DNA of 64,000 nucleotides from Luteolibacter pohnpeiensis (lineage in GTDB: Bacteria; Verrucomicrobiota; Verrucomicrobiia; Verrucomicrobiales; Akkermansiaceae): assembly GCF_016595435.1 (NCBI RefSeq), contig NZ_JAENIJ010000016.1, forward strand, positions 1 to 64,000, given 5' to 3'. The stretch's first letter is position 1. Each line of letters begins with the position of its first letter. The position numbers and the translations under genes are program-made. The notes under the pieces were generated by a model. It made no database searches. It was not told the origin of the DNA and worked only from the letters and a program-made list of their open reading frames with translations. This document shows, one piece after another, positions 24,795 through 34,837 of the stretch.

Positions 24795-27366
24795 GCACCG
24801 GCCCGATCCCAGTATTCCTGATCACGAGATCCTGCGCAAAATTGGCGGAGGAGCTTACGGTGAAGTTTGGCTTGGACGTGGGGTCACCGGTGCCCTGCGG
24901 GCCATCAAAGTCGTCTGGCGGGAGGATTTCGAAGACGAAAGAGGGTTTGAGCGGGAGTTCGAAGGAATTCTGAAATTCGAGCCGATTTCGCGAGATCATC
25001 CGGGGTTGGTGAACATTTTACACGTCGGCCGCAGTCCGGACGGGGTTTCGTTCTATTACTATGTGATGGAACTGGGCGATGATGTCCGCACCGGCCAGGA
25101 CATCAACCCGATCGAATACGAGCCGCGCACCCTGCGTGCGGATGCCAAGCAGGCGGTTAGTCCGCAGTTGGAGACTAGCGTCTGCATCGATGTCGGACTG
25201 CGTTTGGCCCAGGCGCTGAATCACTTGCACGAGTTGGGACTGGCCCATCGTGATGTGAAGCCGTCGAACGTGATTTTCGTAAACGGCAAAGCAAAATTGG
25301 CGGATATCGGCCTGGTTGCGGCCAGAGATCAGCGCACTTTTGTGGGCACGGAAGGCTTTGTCCCACCGGAGGGGCCGGGTTCTGCACAGGCGGACATCTA
25401 CAGCCTTGGCAAAGTCCTGTATGAAATCGCGACGGGAAAGGATCGACTCGATTTCCCGGAATTGCCGGAAAATTTGCCCTCCGGCCCGGAGCAAAAGCGC
25501 TGGCTCGAACTCAACCGCATCATTTGCGAAATTTGCGAACCGCGGCTTTCCAGACGGACGATTTCAACTGCCTCAGAAACCGTGGACGCCCTGCGCCGTC
25601 TGCAAAAAGGCAAGAAACGTAGACGACGTGGTGTCGGTCGTGCCGCCTGGGTGGTTTCCTTGATTTTGCTCTGTTTTTCGGTGTGGGCGGGCAGCAAGCT
25701 TTTCGTGACGGAGCATCCCTGGAAGGAGGAGGTGGTGCCGGTGGTCATGCGTAAAATCAAGGTGAATAGCTTTCCCCAGGGAGCCGAGGTTTTTGAAAAT
25801 GGCGAGTTGCTGGGGACGACGCAGCTTGAATTGCGCGAGAAACCCGTAGGTGAAACCATTACACTGACCTTTAAGCTGAAAGGCTACCGGGATGCGGTAT
25901 TAACCCAACGGGTGGAAAAATCGGATGTCGATGATGTCCCTCAGGTTTTCTTCAAGGAACTCGAGCGTTATGCACCTCCGGAAACCGGGGAAATGTGGAC
26001 CGATCACCTGGGTTTGAATTATCCGCCTGTAGGAGATCGGCATGAAGGCGCTGGCTACGTCCAAGATGGGCCATGGCAGCAATATGTGGGTGTCACCGGA
26101 ATTCCCGGAGATCCGCCACTTTCGATGGATTTTTCCGAAAACGGCAAGTCGGTCAGGATTGTATTGGTGAAGGAAAAGGAAGCATTCGCATTTTGCGATT
26201 GGTGGCGCAATGGCGCGATGGAGCAGGGGTATTTGACCAAGGATTTTGAGGTGATTCCGGTGTTTCCGGCGGCGGCTGAAGTGCCGGGACTGCCTGAGAA
26301 TGCAGTCAAAGAAAAACTGACACCGTTCAAAATTGTGGTGCAGCCGATTCGATATGGCACCTTGAAGTTAGTCAGTGAGCCACCTGGGGCAGAGGTGTAT
26401 GTGAATAAAATTCCGGTAGGAACCGCGACTTCTCCAGTCTTTGTGCCTCGGGTGAAACCCGGGCCAGTGGAGGTTTGGTTCATTCTGGAAGGCTACACTC
26501 CGGATGTGAAAAATATCGAGCTCAAGCGTAACGAGACTCTGGAGGTGACTGGTAAGCTGAAGCCGAATCAAGGAGTGGTGTTTGGCCGCGATTGGGAAAA
26601 CGGCATTGGCATGAAGTTTGTGCCAGTGGGGCCGGATCTGATGGTATCTGCCTGGGAAACCCGAGTCCGGGATTTCCAACTTTACCTCAAAGAAACCGGG
26701 ACCATGCCTCCGAAATCTCCGGATTTCCCGCAAGGCCCTGATCATCCTGTTGTGAACGTTTCACGCCCTGATGCCGTGAAATTTTGCGATTGGCTGACCC
26801 ATCGTGAACAGCAGCACGAGCGGATTGCCACGTTTCATCAATATCGCTTACCGACCGACTTCGAATGGAGCAAGATGGCCGGCATCGAAGAAGAGCCCGG
26901 CGTTGAACCCGGTGCGCGCGATAACGTGAAAACTCGGACCTATCCATGGGGAGGTGGATGGCCGCTTACCAGCAAGGTTGGGAACTTTGCGGACATTTCA
27001 GCAGCCATGGCACCCGGCATGTCCAGTGATCGCACCATTCCCGGATATGATGACGGCTTCCCTTACACAGCGCCGGTCGGTTCTTTTCCGCCCAATCCCT
27101 ACGGACTGTATGACATCAGCGGAAACGCGGAAGAGTGGGTCTCCGACGACTACTCCAAGGTGAAGGGCCCGATCACCCTGGGAGTTCTTCGCGGTGGTGG
27201 CTGGAACACCTATCAACGTGAAAACCTTCTCAGTGGCGCACGCAATGTGGTGCCTTATGATTTCCACGATAACATCTATGGATTCCGGGTCGTGCTTGCA
27301 AAGATACCTCAGAATCGCGACAACCCGCTTGGCTACCCGGATTATAGCGAGAAGGGCAGCCACTAA
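24781..27366 (+). CDS. Ser/Thr protein kinase with PEGA repeats and SUMF1-like domain
   Basis: 861 residues from ATG 24781. Order: kinase domain about 13-270 with GGGAYGEV, Lys43, HRDVKPSN (156-163) and DIG (175-177) in place of DFG; one membrane helix about 288-308; two PEGA domains (near 325-385 and 527-590); and a C-terminal sulfatase-modifying-factor fold from about 610 (YRLPTDFEWSKMA, YGLYDISGNAEEWVSDD, GFRVVLA). The kinase should face the cytoplasm and the rest the envelope. The catalytic residues are intact, so an active kinase is likely. The SUMF1 part lacks an evident active-site cysteine pair and may serve binding. It overlaps the sigma gene and is 13 nt from osmC. Confidence 0.92.
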   Translation: MMPNKHRPDPSIPDHEILRKIGGGAYGEVWLGRGVTGALRAIKVVWREDFEDERGFEREFEGILKFEPISRDHPGLVNILHVGRSPDGVSFYYYVMELGDDVRTGQDINPIEYEPRTLRADAKQAVSPQLETSVCIDVGLRLAQALNHLHELGLAHRDVKPSNVIFVNGKAKLADIGLVAARDQRTFVGTEGFVPPEGPGSAQADIYSLGKVLYEIATGKDRLDFPELPENLPSGPEQKRWLELNRIICEICEPRLSRRTISTASETVDALRRLQKGKKRRRRGVGRAAWVVSLILLCFSVWAGSKLFVTEHPWKEEVVPVVMRKIKVNSFPQGAEVFENGELLGTTQLELREKPVGETITLTFKLKGYRDAVLTQRVEKSDVDDVPQVFFKELERYAPPETGEMWTDHLGLNYPPVGDRHEGAGYVQDGPWQQYVGVTGIPGDPPLSMDFSENGKSVRIVLVKEKEAFAFCDWWRNGAMEQGYLTKDFEVIPVFPAAAEVPGLPENAVKEKLTPFKIVVQPIRYGTLKLVSEPPGAEVYVNKIPVGTATSPVFVPRVKPGPVEVWFILEGYTPDVKNIELKRNETLEVTGKLKPNQGVVFGRDWENGIGMKFVPVGPDLMVSAWETRVRDFQLYLKETGTMPPKSPDFPQGPDHPVVNVSRPDAVKFCDWLTHREQQHERIATFHQYRLPTDFEWSKMAGIEEEPGVEPGARDNVKTRTYPWGGGWPLTSKVGNFADISAAMAPGMSSDRTIPGYDDGFPYTAPVGSFPPNPYGLYDISGNAEEWVSDDYSKVKGPITLGVLRGGGWNTYQRENLLSGARNVVPYDFHDNIYGFRVVLAKIPQNRDNPLGYPDYSEKGSH

Positions 27367-27379
27367 CCAAATCGCGTAG

Positions 27380-27793
27380 ATGGTAGAAATTAAATTGGAA
27401 TATCAAGGGGACTTGCATTCGGAAGCAGTCCATGGCCCGTCTGGGAAACGTTTGGAAACGGACGCACCAGTCGATAACAATGGCCGCGGCGAATCGTTCT
27501 CTCCCACGGATCTTGTGGCTACCGGGCTTGGCGCTTGCATGTCCACCGTCATGGGAATCGTGGCGAAACGAAAGGAAATCGATCTAACAGGTCTGCAGGT
27601 GACCGTCCGCAAATTCATGTCGGCAGATCTTCCACGGCGCATCAGCCGCTTGGAACTGGATCTGGACATGCCATTGCCAGCCTCGCACCCGGAGCGCCGT
27701 TTGTTGGAAAGCACGGCAAATGGTTGCCCGGTTCATCACAGCCTTCACCCGGACATCGAGGTGGTGATGAAGTGGACTTGGCAGGAAGACTGA
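27380..27793 (+). CDS. OsmC family protein
   Basis: 137 residues. The two redox cysteines of the family are present, in GLGACMSTVMG and NGCPVHHSL. OsmC/Ohr proteins reduce organic hydroperoxides. This one is nearer the YhfA/OsmC branch by the SFSPTDLVATGLGAC pattern. It follows the kinase by 13 nt and precedes a terminator, so it is probably the last gene of that transcript. Confidence 0.9.
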   Translation: MVEIKLEYQGDLHSEAVHGPSGKRLETDAPVDNNGRGESFSPTDLVATGLGACMSTVMGIVAKRKEIDLTGLQVTVRKFMSADLPRRISRLELDLDMPLPASHPERRLLESTANGCPVHHSLHPDIEVVMKWTWQED

Positions 27794-27807
27794 TTCCTCG
27801 TTTTCCC

Positions 27808-27839
27808 AAGGCTGCATCTGAGTGGATGCGGCCTTTTTT
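27808..27839 (+). terminator. rho-independent terminator after the OsmC gene
   Basis: AAGGCTGCATC (27808-27818) pairs over 11 bp, with one G-T pair, to GATGCGGCCTT (27825-27835), across a 6-nt loop. A run of T follows to 27839. Confidence 0.88.
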
Positions 27840-27866
27840 AGGTCGGCAGCGGCTAACGATTTTGTG

Positions 27867-27896
27867 TTGCTAATCGTCGATTGGAATCACTAGTTT
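27867..27896 (+). promoter_or_regulatory. leaderless-type promoter ahead of the solo family-A gene
   Basis: TTGCTA (27867-27872) and TAGTTT (27891-27896) are spaced by 18 bp. As in the two modules, exactly 6 nt separate the -10 box from the ATG (27903). Confidence 0.4.
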
Positions 27897-27902
27897 AACT
27901 GG

Positions 27903-29159
27903 ATGATTTCACACTCGTGGAAAGTCGGATTGATTTCCGGGATCGGCGGCCTTTGCATCGGCTGGCTTGCTCATCTGGCAAGTTCGTCATCAACGGATTC
28001 TACGGATTCCGCGGCTGAAATGCGTTCTTCAGAACCGATTCGTCGGCAACGCGAGCGCGAGAATCAGGATGCGAAAACCGCAGCTCGTTGGATCGATCGG
28101 TTGGAGCATGACGAACTCGCAAATGTCACCGGGGAGATTCCGACGGAGGATTTTCATGCGGTCCTCGCCGGTATCATGAATAACGTCTGGGGCAAACTCT
28201 CGAATGAAGATTATTATCGCTTGCAGGCTTTGATTGATGAATGGGCTCAGCGCGATTCCGACGGCGCCCTCGCTTGGGTAAGGAGCTTGCGGCAGCCTCA
28301 GCAGCGGAGTGCCGGCTTATCCTGCATCGCTGCTGCACTTGCCGAAACCGATCCGCAAAGAGCCTTCGATATCTACACGGAACAGGATACGGTTTATTTC
28401 AGCCTTGGCCGGGAAAAACTTTTGAAGCTAATCACCGATCTTAGCCAAGAGGCAACTGCAGCGGGACCGAAGGCGTTGATTGAACTCTGGAAACGAATTC
28501 CAAAAAATGGGACCAATGGCACCATGGGATTTTCCCTAAACTATCCCGATGGTTTCGATTATGCTGAGATGATGGATCTGATGGCAAACGAAGGCATCGG
28601 GTTGTACCAGCAAAGTGGTGATTCCAATGACAAACCGATCGAACCTACGAGCCCGCTTGCCGAGTGGGCAGTCAAAGATCCGAATGCAGCATTCGACTAT
28701 CTGGTCGAAAAGTTGGGCAGTGGCATGCGACTCGATGCTTATTGGTCTCTTACCGGTAAGATGAAAGAAAAATGGGGCAACGAGGCGACACAGGTATGGT
28801 TGGGTCAACAGTTTGCCAGTTTGGACACCACGCAGCGTAGCGACTTCTTGAAAGGAACCATGATGCTCAACTATCCCGGTCAGCTGAAAAGCATGATCGA
28901 TCATATACCGGATCCGTCGACCGCACAGGAGGCGCGCTATGAAGCGATGCAAGCAGGTATCGAGAAGGGACTGACAAATTTCGATATTCTGACGGACTTG
29001 CCAACCGATCAAAAATTGGAAGTGATCGAGCGTCTGCGTGGTTATGAAGACACCAACTATTTGGAAAAAACGCTGATCAACTGGGACATTCCTCGCGATC
29101 GCATCGATGCCATTCTCCAGCACGCCACTGAGCCAAACCAAACCTCGGGCACCAATTAG
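27903..29159 (+). CDS. anchored helical protein, solo family-A paralogue
   Basis: 418 residues with an N-terminal hydrophobic anchor (VGLISGIGGLCIGWLAHLA, about 8-26), then a polar linker and a helical domain. WAQRDSDGALAWVRSL at about 114-129 matches the WCRRDLDACIRWLEEL region of 16598, and YPDGFDY at 214-220 matches its FPEGFDF. The C-terminus (IPRDRIDAILQHA) resembles the end of 16598 (DAILNRIF). Unlike the other two loci there is no family-B partner behind it. The gene ends with a 4-nt overlap against the convergent sialate esterase gene. Confidence 0.83.
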   Translation: MISHSWKVGLISGIGGLCIGWLAHLASSSSTDSTDSAAEMRSSEPIRRQRERENQDAKTAARWIDRLEHDELANVTGEIPTEDFHAVLAGIMNNVWGKLSNEDYYRLQALIDEWAQRDSDGALAWVRSLRQPQQRSAGLSCIAAALAETDPQRAFDIYTEQDTVYFSLGREKLLKLITDLSQEATAAGPKALIELWKRIPKNGTNGTMGFSLNYPDGFDYAEMMDLMANEGIGLYQQSGDSNDKPIEPTSPLAEWAVKDPNAAFDYLVEKLGSGMRLDAYWSLTGKMKEKWGNEATQVWLGQQFASLDTTQRSDFLKGTMMLNYPGQLKSMIDHIPDPSTAQEARYEAMQAGIEKGLTNFDILTDLPTDQKLEVIERLRGYEDTNYLEKTLINWDIPRDRIDAILQHATEPNQTSGTN

Positions 29160-31156
29160 TGCTTCGCTGGAGGCCCATAGGCTTCAATTTCCGAGAGGAA
29201 ACCGAAGTGGATGTCATAGTTATCCTGTTGTTGCGATTGCTGGGCGATGAAGCTGGCGCGGATGAACTGGATGTCTTTGGGTTCAAAACGAATTTCGGCC
29301 CGCTCCGCTTTGTGGGGTGAAAAATCGTGCTGACCCACCTCGGTGAATTCCTTTCCGTCCTTGCTTACGGAAATCGCGACGGTTTTGGTCGAACCCACAG
29401 CGGGAGTGCCGAAAACCACCGTCTGAACAGCTTCAACGGAACCCATATCCAGAGTTACGGATTTCGGGAAATCCTTCGAGTTATCTGTCGCGTAAGCGGA
29501 TGGCGAATGATCGCCCCAAACTCCGTCGGTTAATCCGCCGTCCCATCCCCACTGGTTGCGATTGCTGGATTGATGGGGTTTTCCCTTCAGAAGATTGGTT
29601 CCCAGGGTGGGGTCCACAGGCCAATGGGTGTTGAACGCACCGGCTGGCAGGCCTTCTTTATTCATCAAATTGGGTTCGGCTATTTGGGACCAGGCGAAGC
29701 GAACCCGATCCGGATGAGGGACGTCCGGGCTGCTGACGATGATTTTAGTGCCATCATCGGAAATGGTAGCTGTCGCCGGTTTGTAATCTGCCGTCACTCC
29801 GGCAATTTCGAACAGGGTGGGGGCTTTACCATCGCGCGTCGCAAGACCACCGCCGGTGTGTTCAAAGTGAATCTCAACGGTATTTCCCTTCACTTCATAA
29901 CCGGAATAAAGCGGGCCGGAAACGACGGTGTCTTGGTCGCCGTAAGAATCTTTCATGGCCCACAGCAGAAGTCGGCGCGCGACTTCCATTTTGCGCTTCG
30001 GGTGGATGTCCTTCGGGTTGCCAATATCGTTGATGACCGCCATGCCCGTATGCGGGACTTCAAGGCAGGCTTGTTGTGCCGTCCAAAATTGCGGGATATC
30101 CTGATCCCGGTTGTCGCCATAGAAATACGGCGCGATCTGGACGTAGAGGAAAGGCGCATCCGGGGCCTGGAATTGTTTCCGCCAACCAGCAATCAAGGCT
30201 TTTTGCTTCAGCGTGTAGGCCATGCCTTCGCTCGAATTCGACTCGCCCTGATACCAAAGAAATCCGCGCAACGCATAGGGCACCAGCGGATGGATCATCG
30301 CCTGGTAAGTTCCGGTCTCCTCGCCCGAGCCTGCTTTTAAAAGTGCGGGCCCGGTTGGCATTTCCGGCACGGGGAAATGATGGGCAAGTGCCTTGTCCGC
30401 ATCATCGGTCCAGCTGCGTAGATCACTGACGTATTTTTTGAAAGCGGCATCATAGGCCGGAAAGCCCGGCGTTTTGGCAAGGCGTTCCTGATGCTGTTCG
30501 GCAAGCTCAGGAACCTCGGCGAGACCTTCTTCCGCCCACCATGGCTCGATGCGGGAGCCACCCCACGAACTGTGGATCATGCCAACCGGGACATGGAGTT
30601 TTTCGGACAGCATCTTGCCGAAGAAATATCCGACAGCGGAGAAATTCATCGCTGCTTCCGGGCTGGCGTGGGTCCACTTCGCGTCCACGGTTTCCTGCCT
30701 GACGTTGCTCACTTTGCGTGGAACCTGAAACAGTCGCAGCAGCTCGACGGTGCCTTCCTTGGCAATCGCTTGCTCATTTGGCGGTGTGTTATTGACGCCA
30801 AATTCCATGTTCGATTGTCCGCTGCAGAGCCAGACTTCGCCCACCAGAATGTCGCCGATCTCGGTAGCCGGAGAACCAGCCTCGGTGACGCTCAGCGTTT
30901 GGCCGTGGGCATCCGCGTGAAGGGGATCGAGCGATACCTGCCAGCGTCCGGCGGCATCGGCAGTGGTGGTTTTGGTTTGGCCGGAAAATTCAACCGTCAC
31001 CTCTTTTCCAGCTGTGGCGCGTCCCCAGACGGGCACCTTTTTTTCACGCTGAAGAACGGCGCCATCCTGAAAAAGCGGGGCAAGAACGATTTCTGCCGAA
31101 ACAGGTTCGGCGAGCAACAACAAGCAAAGCAGGCGACCACAGGTTTTTCGCATCAT
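29156..31156 (-). CDS. sialate O-acetylesterase, secreted
   Basis: 666 residues from ATG 31156; ATG 31153 is equally possible. An N-terminal signal peptide (LLCLLLLAEPVSA) directs export. The SGNH/SASA esterase motifs are the nucleophile block CSGQSNMEFG near residue 110 and GFLWYQGESNSS later on. The C-terminal part (LTDGVWGDHSPSAYA, TLDMGSVEAVQTVVFG) looks like an F5/8 type C carbohydrate-binding domain. It would remove acetyl groups from sialic acids or other polysaccharides outside the cytoplasm. Divergent from cysJ with 134 bp between the starts. Confidence 0.9.
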   Translation of the reverse strand: MMRKTCGRLLCLLLLAEPVSAEIVLAPLFQDGAVLQREKKVPVWGRATAGKEVTVEFSGQTKTTTADAAGRWQVSLDPLHADAHGQTLSVTEAGSPATEIGDILVGEVWLCSGQSNMEFGVNNTPPNEQAIAKEGTVELLRLFQVPRKVSNVRQETVDAKWTHASPEAAMNFSAVGYFFGKMLSEKLHVPVGMIHSSWGGSRIEPWWAEEGLAEVPELAEQHQERLAKTPGFPAYDAAFKKYVSDLRSWTDDADKALAHHFPVPEMPTGPALLKAGSGEETGTYQAMIHPLVPYALRGFLWYQGESNSSEGMAYTLKQKALIAGWRKQFQAPDAPFLYVQIAPYFYGDNRDQDIPQFWTAQQACLEVPHTGMAVINDIGNPKDIHPKRKMEVARRLLLWAMKDSYGDQDTVVSGPLYSGYEVKGNTVEIHFEHTGGGLATRDGKAPTLFEIAGVTADYKPATATISDDGTKIIVSSPDVPHPDRVRFAWSQIAEPNLMNKEGLPAGAFNTHWPVDPTLGTNLLKGKPHQSSNRNQWGWDGGLTDGVWGDHSPSAYATDNSKDFPKSVTLDMGSVEAVQTVVFGTPAVGSTKTVAISVSKDGKEFTEVGQHDFSPHKAERAEIRFEPKDIQFIRASFIAQQSQQQDNYDIHFGFLSEIEAYGPPAKH

Positions 31157-31290
31157 CCGAATACGGGATGATAGACATTGATCTAGCAATCTTTTCAGAT
31201 GGCTTTGTTGGAGATAAAGGTTGCGCATCGCAACATTTCCCGCCAGATTCATCTCGAAACCTCACCAACTTAGGTAACAAACTAAGGATT

Positions 31291-33069
31291 ATGCTTCCCG
31301 AGCACGCCCCGCTTACTCCCGATCAACGCAAGTCGTTGGACGCAATACTTTCCGCCCTTGATCCGATTCAAAAATCCTGGCTGAGCGGCTACCTCGCTGC
31401 GTCTGGATCCCAGGCAGCTGCCAAACCTTCAGCCGGACCTGTGAAAGCGGGCAAGCTGATCGTTTTGTATGGCACGGAGTCAGGAAATTCCGAGGAATTG
31501 GCAGCCCGGGCGGTCAAGGAGGCGAAGAAACGTGGTTTCCAGGCGGTGATGAAAAACATGTCGGAGATTTCCCCGGCGGACCTTGTCAAAACCTCCCAGT
31601 TGCTGGTCGTCGTTTCGACCTGGGGCGATGGGGATCCACCCGAATCGGCCGCCGGATTTTATCAGGAATTCATGCAGGGCGAGTATTCGCTATCGAGCGT
31701 GCGCTTCTCGGTCTGTGCCCTTGGCGACACCTCCTACGAAAAGTTCTGCCAGATTGGTAAGGACGTCGATGCCCGGTTGGAGAAATGCGGTGCTGCCCGC
31801 GTAGCGCCTCGCCAGGATTGCGATGTCGATTACGAAGCGGATTTCTCGACATGGCTGGATGCCTCGCTGAAGGCATTGGCTCCTACTGAAGTTTCCATTG
31901 CGGCACCTGCTGATTTTTCTGAACCGGTTCCTGCGTCCACTGTCGAATATGGCAAAAAGAATCCGTTCCCGGCAGAGGTTTTGGACAATTTGTTGCTCAA
32001 CGGGGAGGGGACTTCCAAGGAAACGATCCACATTGAGTTTTCACTCGAAGGTTCCGGCCTGCACTATGAACCGGGTGATGCACTCGGCGTCATACCAATT
32101 AATGCTCCGGATGTCGTTCAAGCCGTTCTGGATGCGGCCAAGTTGACCGGTGAAGAGGAAGTGGATGTTAAAAATGTCGGTAAGAAGCGCCTGGCGGATG
32201 CGTTGCGCGAAGATTACGACATCACCGGATTGTCCCGTGCGGTGCTGACCAAGCTGGCAGCGGCGAGTGAATCCGCCACTCTAACAGCTCTCTTGGCAGA
32301 TGATGCGAAGGAGCAGTTGAAGGAATACAACTATGGTCGTGAAATTGTTGATGCCATCACGGATTTCGCACCAAACGGTCTTTCGGCTGAGAGTCTAACA
32401 GGCATCTTCCGCAAGCTGCCTGCGCGCCTTTATTCCATCGCATCCAGTCCGCTCGCTCACCCGGATGAGGTTCACCTTACGGTTGCAGCCGTCCGATATG
32501 ATACGCATGGCCGGAGCCGGAAAGGCGTTTGCTCGACCTATCTTGCTGACCTTGCGAAAACCGGGGAATCCGTTTCGCTGTTCGTCCAACCGAACAAAAA
32601 TTTCCGTCTGCCAGCTGATACTACCACTCCGGTCATCATGGTGGGACCGGGGACAGGCGTGGCGCCGTTCCGATCCTTCGTCGAGCATCGCGCCGCCATG
32701 GGAGCCGAAGGAAAAACCTGGCTGTTCTTCGGCGATCAACATTATTTGTATGATTTCCTCTATCAGTTAGAGTGGCAGGATTATTTGAAATCCGGTGCGC
32801 TGAGCCGACTCGATCTCGCGTTCTCACGCGATCAGCCGGAGAAAATCTACGTGCAGGATCGCATGATCGAGCAAGCTGCCGAGATTTACCAATGGCTCGA
32901 ACAAGGTGCCCATTTCTATGTCTGCGGTGATGCCCAGCGCATGGCCCACGATGTTCACGAGGCCCTGATCTCCGTCGTGGAATTCCAAGGTGGAGTCAGC
33001 CGCGAAGAGGCGGAGGCCTATGTTGAAAATTTGAAAAAGACCAAGCGCTACCAGCGCGATGTTTATTAA
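31291..33069 (+). CDS. cysJ: sulfite reductase (NADPH) flavoprotein alpha subunit
   Basis: Passes electrons from NADPH through FAD and FMN to CysI. 592 residues from ATG 31291, which has an AAGGA Shine-Dalgarno 5 nt upstream. Order: flavodoxin domain about 56-195 (YGTESGNSEELAARA), FAD domain (RLYSIASSP), NADP domain (MVGPGTGVAPFRSF), and the family's C-terminal ending RYQRDVY. The upstream open frame to 31168 is unlike CysJ. It is the first gene of a cysJIHK operon; the spacer to cysI is 21 nt. No known riboswitch pattern was seen in the 134-bp leader, only a GTTGCG-CAT-CGCAAC hairpin near 31222-31236. Confidence 0.95.
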   Translation: MLPEHAPLTPDQRKSLDAILSALDPIQKSWLSGYLAASGSQAAAKPSAGPVKAGKLIVLYGTESGNSEELAARAVKEAKKRGFQAVMKNMSEISPADLVKTSQLLVVVSTWGDGDPPESAAGFYQEFMQGEYSLSSVRFSVCALGDTSYEKFCQIGKDVDARLEKCGAARVAPRQDCDVDYEADFSTWLDASLKALAPTEVSIAAPADFSEPVPASTVEYGKKNPFPAEVLDNLLLNGEGTSKETIHIEFSLEGSGLHYEPGDALGVIPINAPDVVQAVLDAAKLTGEEEVDVKNVGKKRLADALREDYDITGLSRAVLTKLAAASESATLTALLADDAKEQLKEYNYGREIVDAITDFAPNGLSAESLTGIFRKLPARLYSIASSPLAHPDEVHLTVAAVRYDTHGRSRKGVCSTYLADLAKTGESVSLFVQPNKNFRLPADTTTPVIMVGPGTGVAPFRSFVEHRAAMGAEGKTWLFFGDQHYLYDFLYQLEWQDYLKSGALSRLDLAFSRDQPEKIYVQDRMIEQAAEIYQWLEQGAHFYVCGDAQRMAHDVHEALISVVEFQGGVSREEAEAYVENLKKTKRYQRDVY

Positions 33070-33090
33070 CTTTTGCCAGAATCCAAAGAT

Positions 33091-34812
33091 ATGTCTGAAA
33101 AGAAACTTGCCGCCAACGAAGGGATTAAAATCCGCAGTAATTACCTGCGCGGCACCATCACGGAAGGATTGGCTGATCTTTCGACCGGCTCCATGTCCGA
33201 GGACGATCAACAACTGCTGAAGTTCCACGGAACCTATCAGCAGGATGATCGTGACTTGCGGGCAGGTCGCCGCAAGCATCGCTTGGACAAGGCGTACTCC
33301 TTCATGATTCGGATCCGCGTTCCGGGCGGTGTCGCGACACCTCAGCAATGGCTGGAAACCGACCGGATTGCGACCCAATTTGCCAATGGCACCATCAAGC
33401 TAACCACTCGCCAGGCATTCCAATTCCACGGGATTATTAAATCCAATCTCAAGCGATCCATCGCCGAGATCAATCAGGCGGCGATGGATACCATCGCGGC
33501 CTGCGGCGACGTGAACCGGAACGTGATGTGCAATCCGAATCCCTATCTTTCGTCCGTGCATGCGCAGGCGCTCAAGATTGCACAGGATATTTCCACCCAT
33601 CTTACGCCGCAAACCAAAGCCTATCACGAGATTTGGCTGGATGGAGAGAAGATCGAAAGCAGCGAGGAAGATCACGAGCCGATTTATGGCAAAACTTATC
33701 TTCCACGGAAGTTCAAGATCACCGTCGCGGTCCCTCCGAGCAATGATGTGGATATCTTTGCGAACTGCCTTTCATTCATCGCCATTGCGGAAGAAGGACA
33801 GGTCGTTGGATACAACGTCGCCGTTGGCGGCGGCATGGGATCAACTCACGGCGATGAAGCAACCTATCCGCGGCTGGCTGATGTGATCGGCTTCTGCACG
33901 CCGGAGCAGGTGGTGGATGTCGCTGAGAAAGTGGTGATGATTCAACGCGATTTCGGTGACCGCACCAATCGCAAGCATGCTCGATTCAAGTACACGGTCG
34001 ATGATCATGGTGCGGATTGGATCCTTGCAAAACTGAATGAATACCTCGGTTACGAGTTGCAGCCGGTTCGTGAGTATGTATTCACCGATAATGGTGACCG
34101 ATTCGGTTGGGTTGAGGATGAGCGCGGACAATTCCATTACACCATGTTCGTCGAAGGCGGCCGGGTTTTGGATACGGATGATTATCCGATGCGAACCGGT
34201 TTGCGTGAAATCGCGAAACATCATCAGGGTGATTTCCGACTAACAGCGAATCAGAATTTGATCATTGCCAATGTATCTCCGGAATCGCGCCCGGAGATTG
34301 AGAAATTGCTCGAGCAATATGGCATCAAGGGAAGTCACCTGCGCAGTGGACTTCGCTTGAGCTCCATTGCCTGTGTTGCTTTGCCAACGTGCGGATTGGC
34401 TTTGGCGGAATCTGAACGTTATTTGCCGAAGCTGATCACCAATCTCGAAGAGACAATTGAAGATGCCGGTCTGCGTCACGATTCCATTACCATTCGCATG
34501 ACCGGTTGCCCGAATGGTTGTGGTCGACCTTTCATCTCTGAAATCGGTTTCGTTGGTAGAGGACCCGAACGATACAATGTTTATCTCGGTGGTGGCCACG
34601 CGGGTCAACGTCTCAACAAGCTCTATCGTCAAGATGTGGCAGCTGGTGAAATTCAGCAGTTGCTTTCTCCCATTTTGCATCGATATGCAAAAGAACGGAA
34701 CGAAGGCGAGCATTTCGGAGATTTCGTCATCCGTTCCGGCTATGTTGCTGCCACCAAACAAGGCGGCGACTTCCACTCGAATATCAAATCCGATGCCTAT
34801 GCGTCGGCATGA
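33091..34812 (+). CDS. cysI: sulfite reductase (NADPH) hemoprotein beta subunit
   Basis: Reduces sulfite to sulfide with a coupled siroheme and 4Fe-4S cluster. 573 residues, the normal CysI length. The cluster ligands appear as C-x5-C in CVALPTC and C-x3-C in CPNGC, the latter followed by [15 protein letters not shown]. The start is ATG 33091 ([11 protein letters not shown]). It lies between cysJ and cysH, with 25 nt to cysH. Confidence 0.96.
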   Translation: MSEKKLAANEGIKIRSNYLRGTITEGLADLSTGSMSEDDQQLLKFHGTYQQDDRDLRAGRRKHRLDKAYSFMIRIRVPGGVATPQQWLETDRIATQFANGTIKLTTRQAFQFHGIIKSNLKRSIAEINQAAMDTIAACGDVNRNVMCNPNPYLSSVHAQALKIAQDISTHLTPQTKAYHEIWLDGEKIESSEEDHEPIYGKTYLPRKFKITVAVPPSNDVDIFANCLSFIAIAEEGQVVGYNVAVGGGMGSTHGDEATYPRLADVIGFCTPEQVVDVAEKVVMIQRDFGDRTNRKHARFKYTVDDHGADWILAKLNEYLGYELQPVREYVFTDNGDRFGWVEDERGQFHYTMFVEGGRVLDTDDYPMRTGLREIAKHHQGDFRLTANQNLIIANVSPESRPEIEKLLEQYGIKGSHLRSGLRLSSIACVALPTCGLALAESERYLPKLITNLEETIEDAGLRHDSITIRMTGCPNGCGRPFISEIGFVGRGPERYNVYLGGGHAGQRLNKLYRQDVAAGEIQQLLSPILHRYAKERNEGEHFGDFVIRSGYVAATKQGGDFHSNIKSDAYASA

Positions 34813-34837
34813 TGAAATCCTTATCTAATCCATCCTT

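Noticed and set aside
24781-25590. Kinase with DIG in place of DFG as a possible pseudokinase
   Set aside because: The metal-binding Asp, the catalytic HRD and the ATP lysine are all present, so loss of activity is not supported.
29570-30340. Plus-strand open frame of 256 codons opposite the sialate esterase gene
   Set aside because: Antisense shadow of a gene with signal peptide and esterase motifs; no domain in the translation.
31157-31290. Riboswitch ahead of cysJ
   Set aside because: Only a short GTTGCG-CAT-CGCAAC hairpin is seen; nothing resembling a SAM or other known aptamer, and the interval is shared with a divergent gene.
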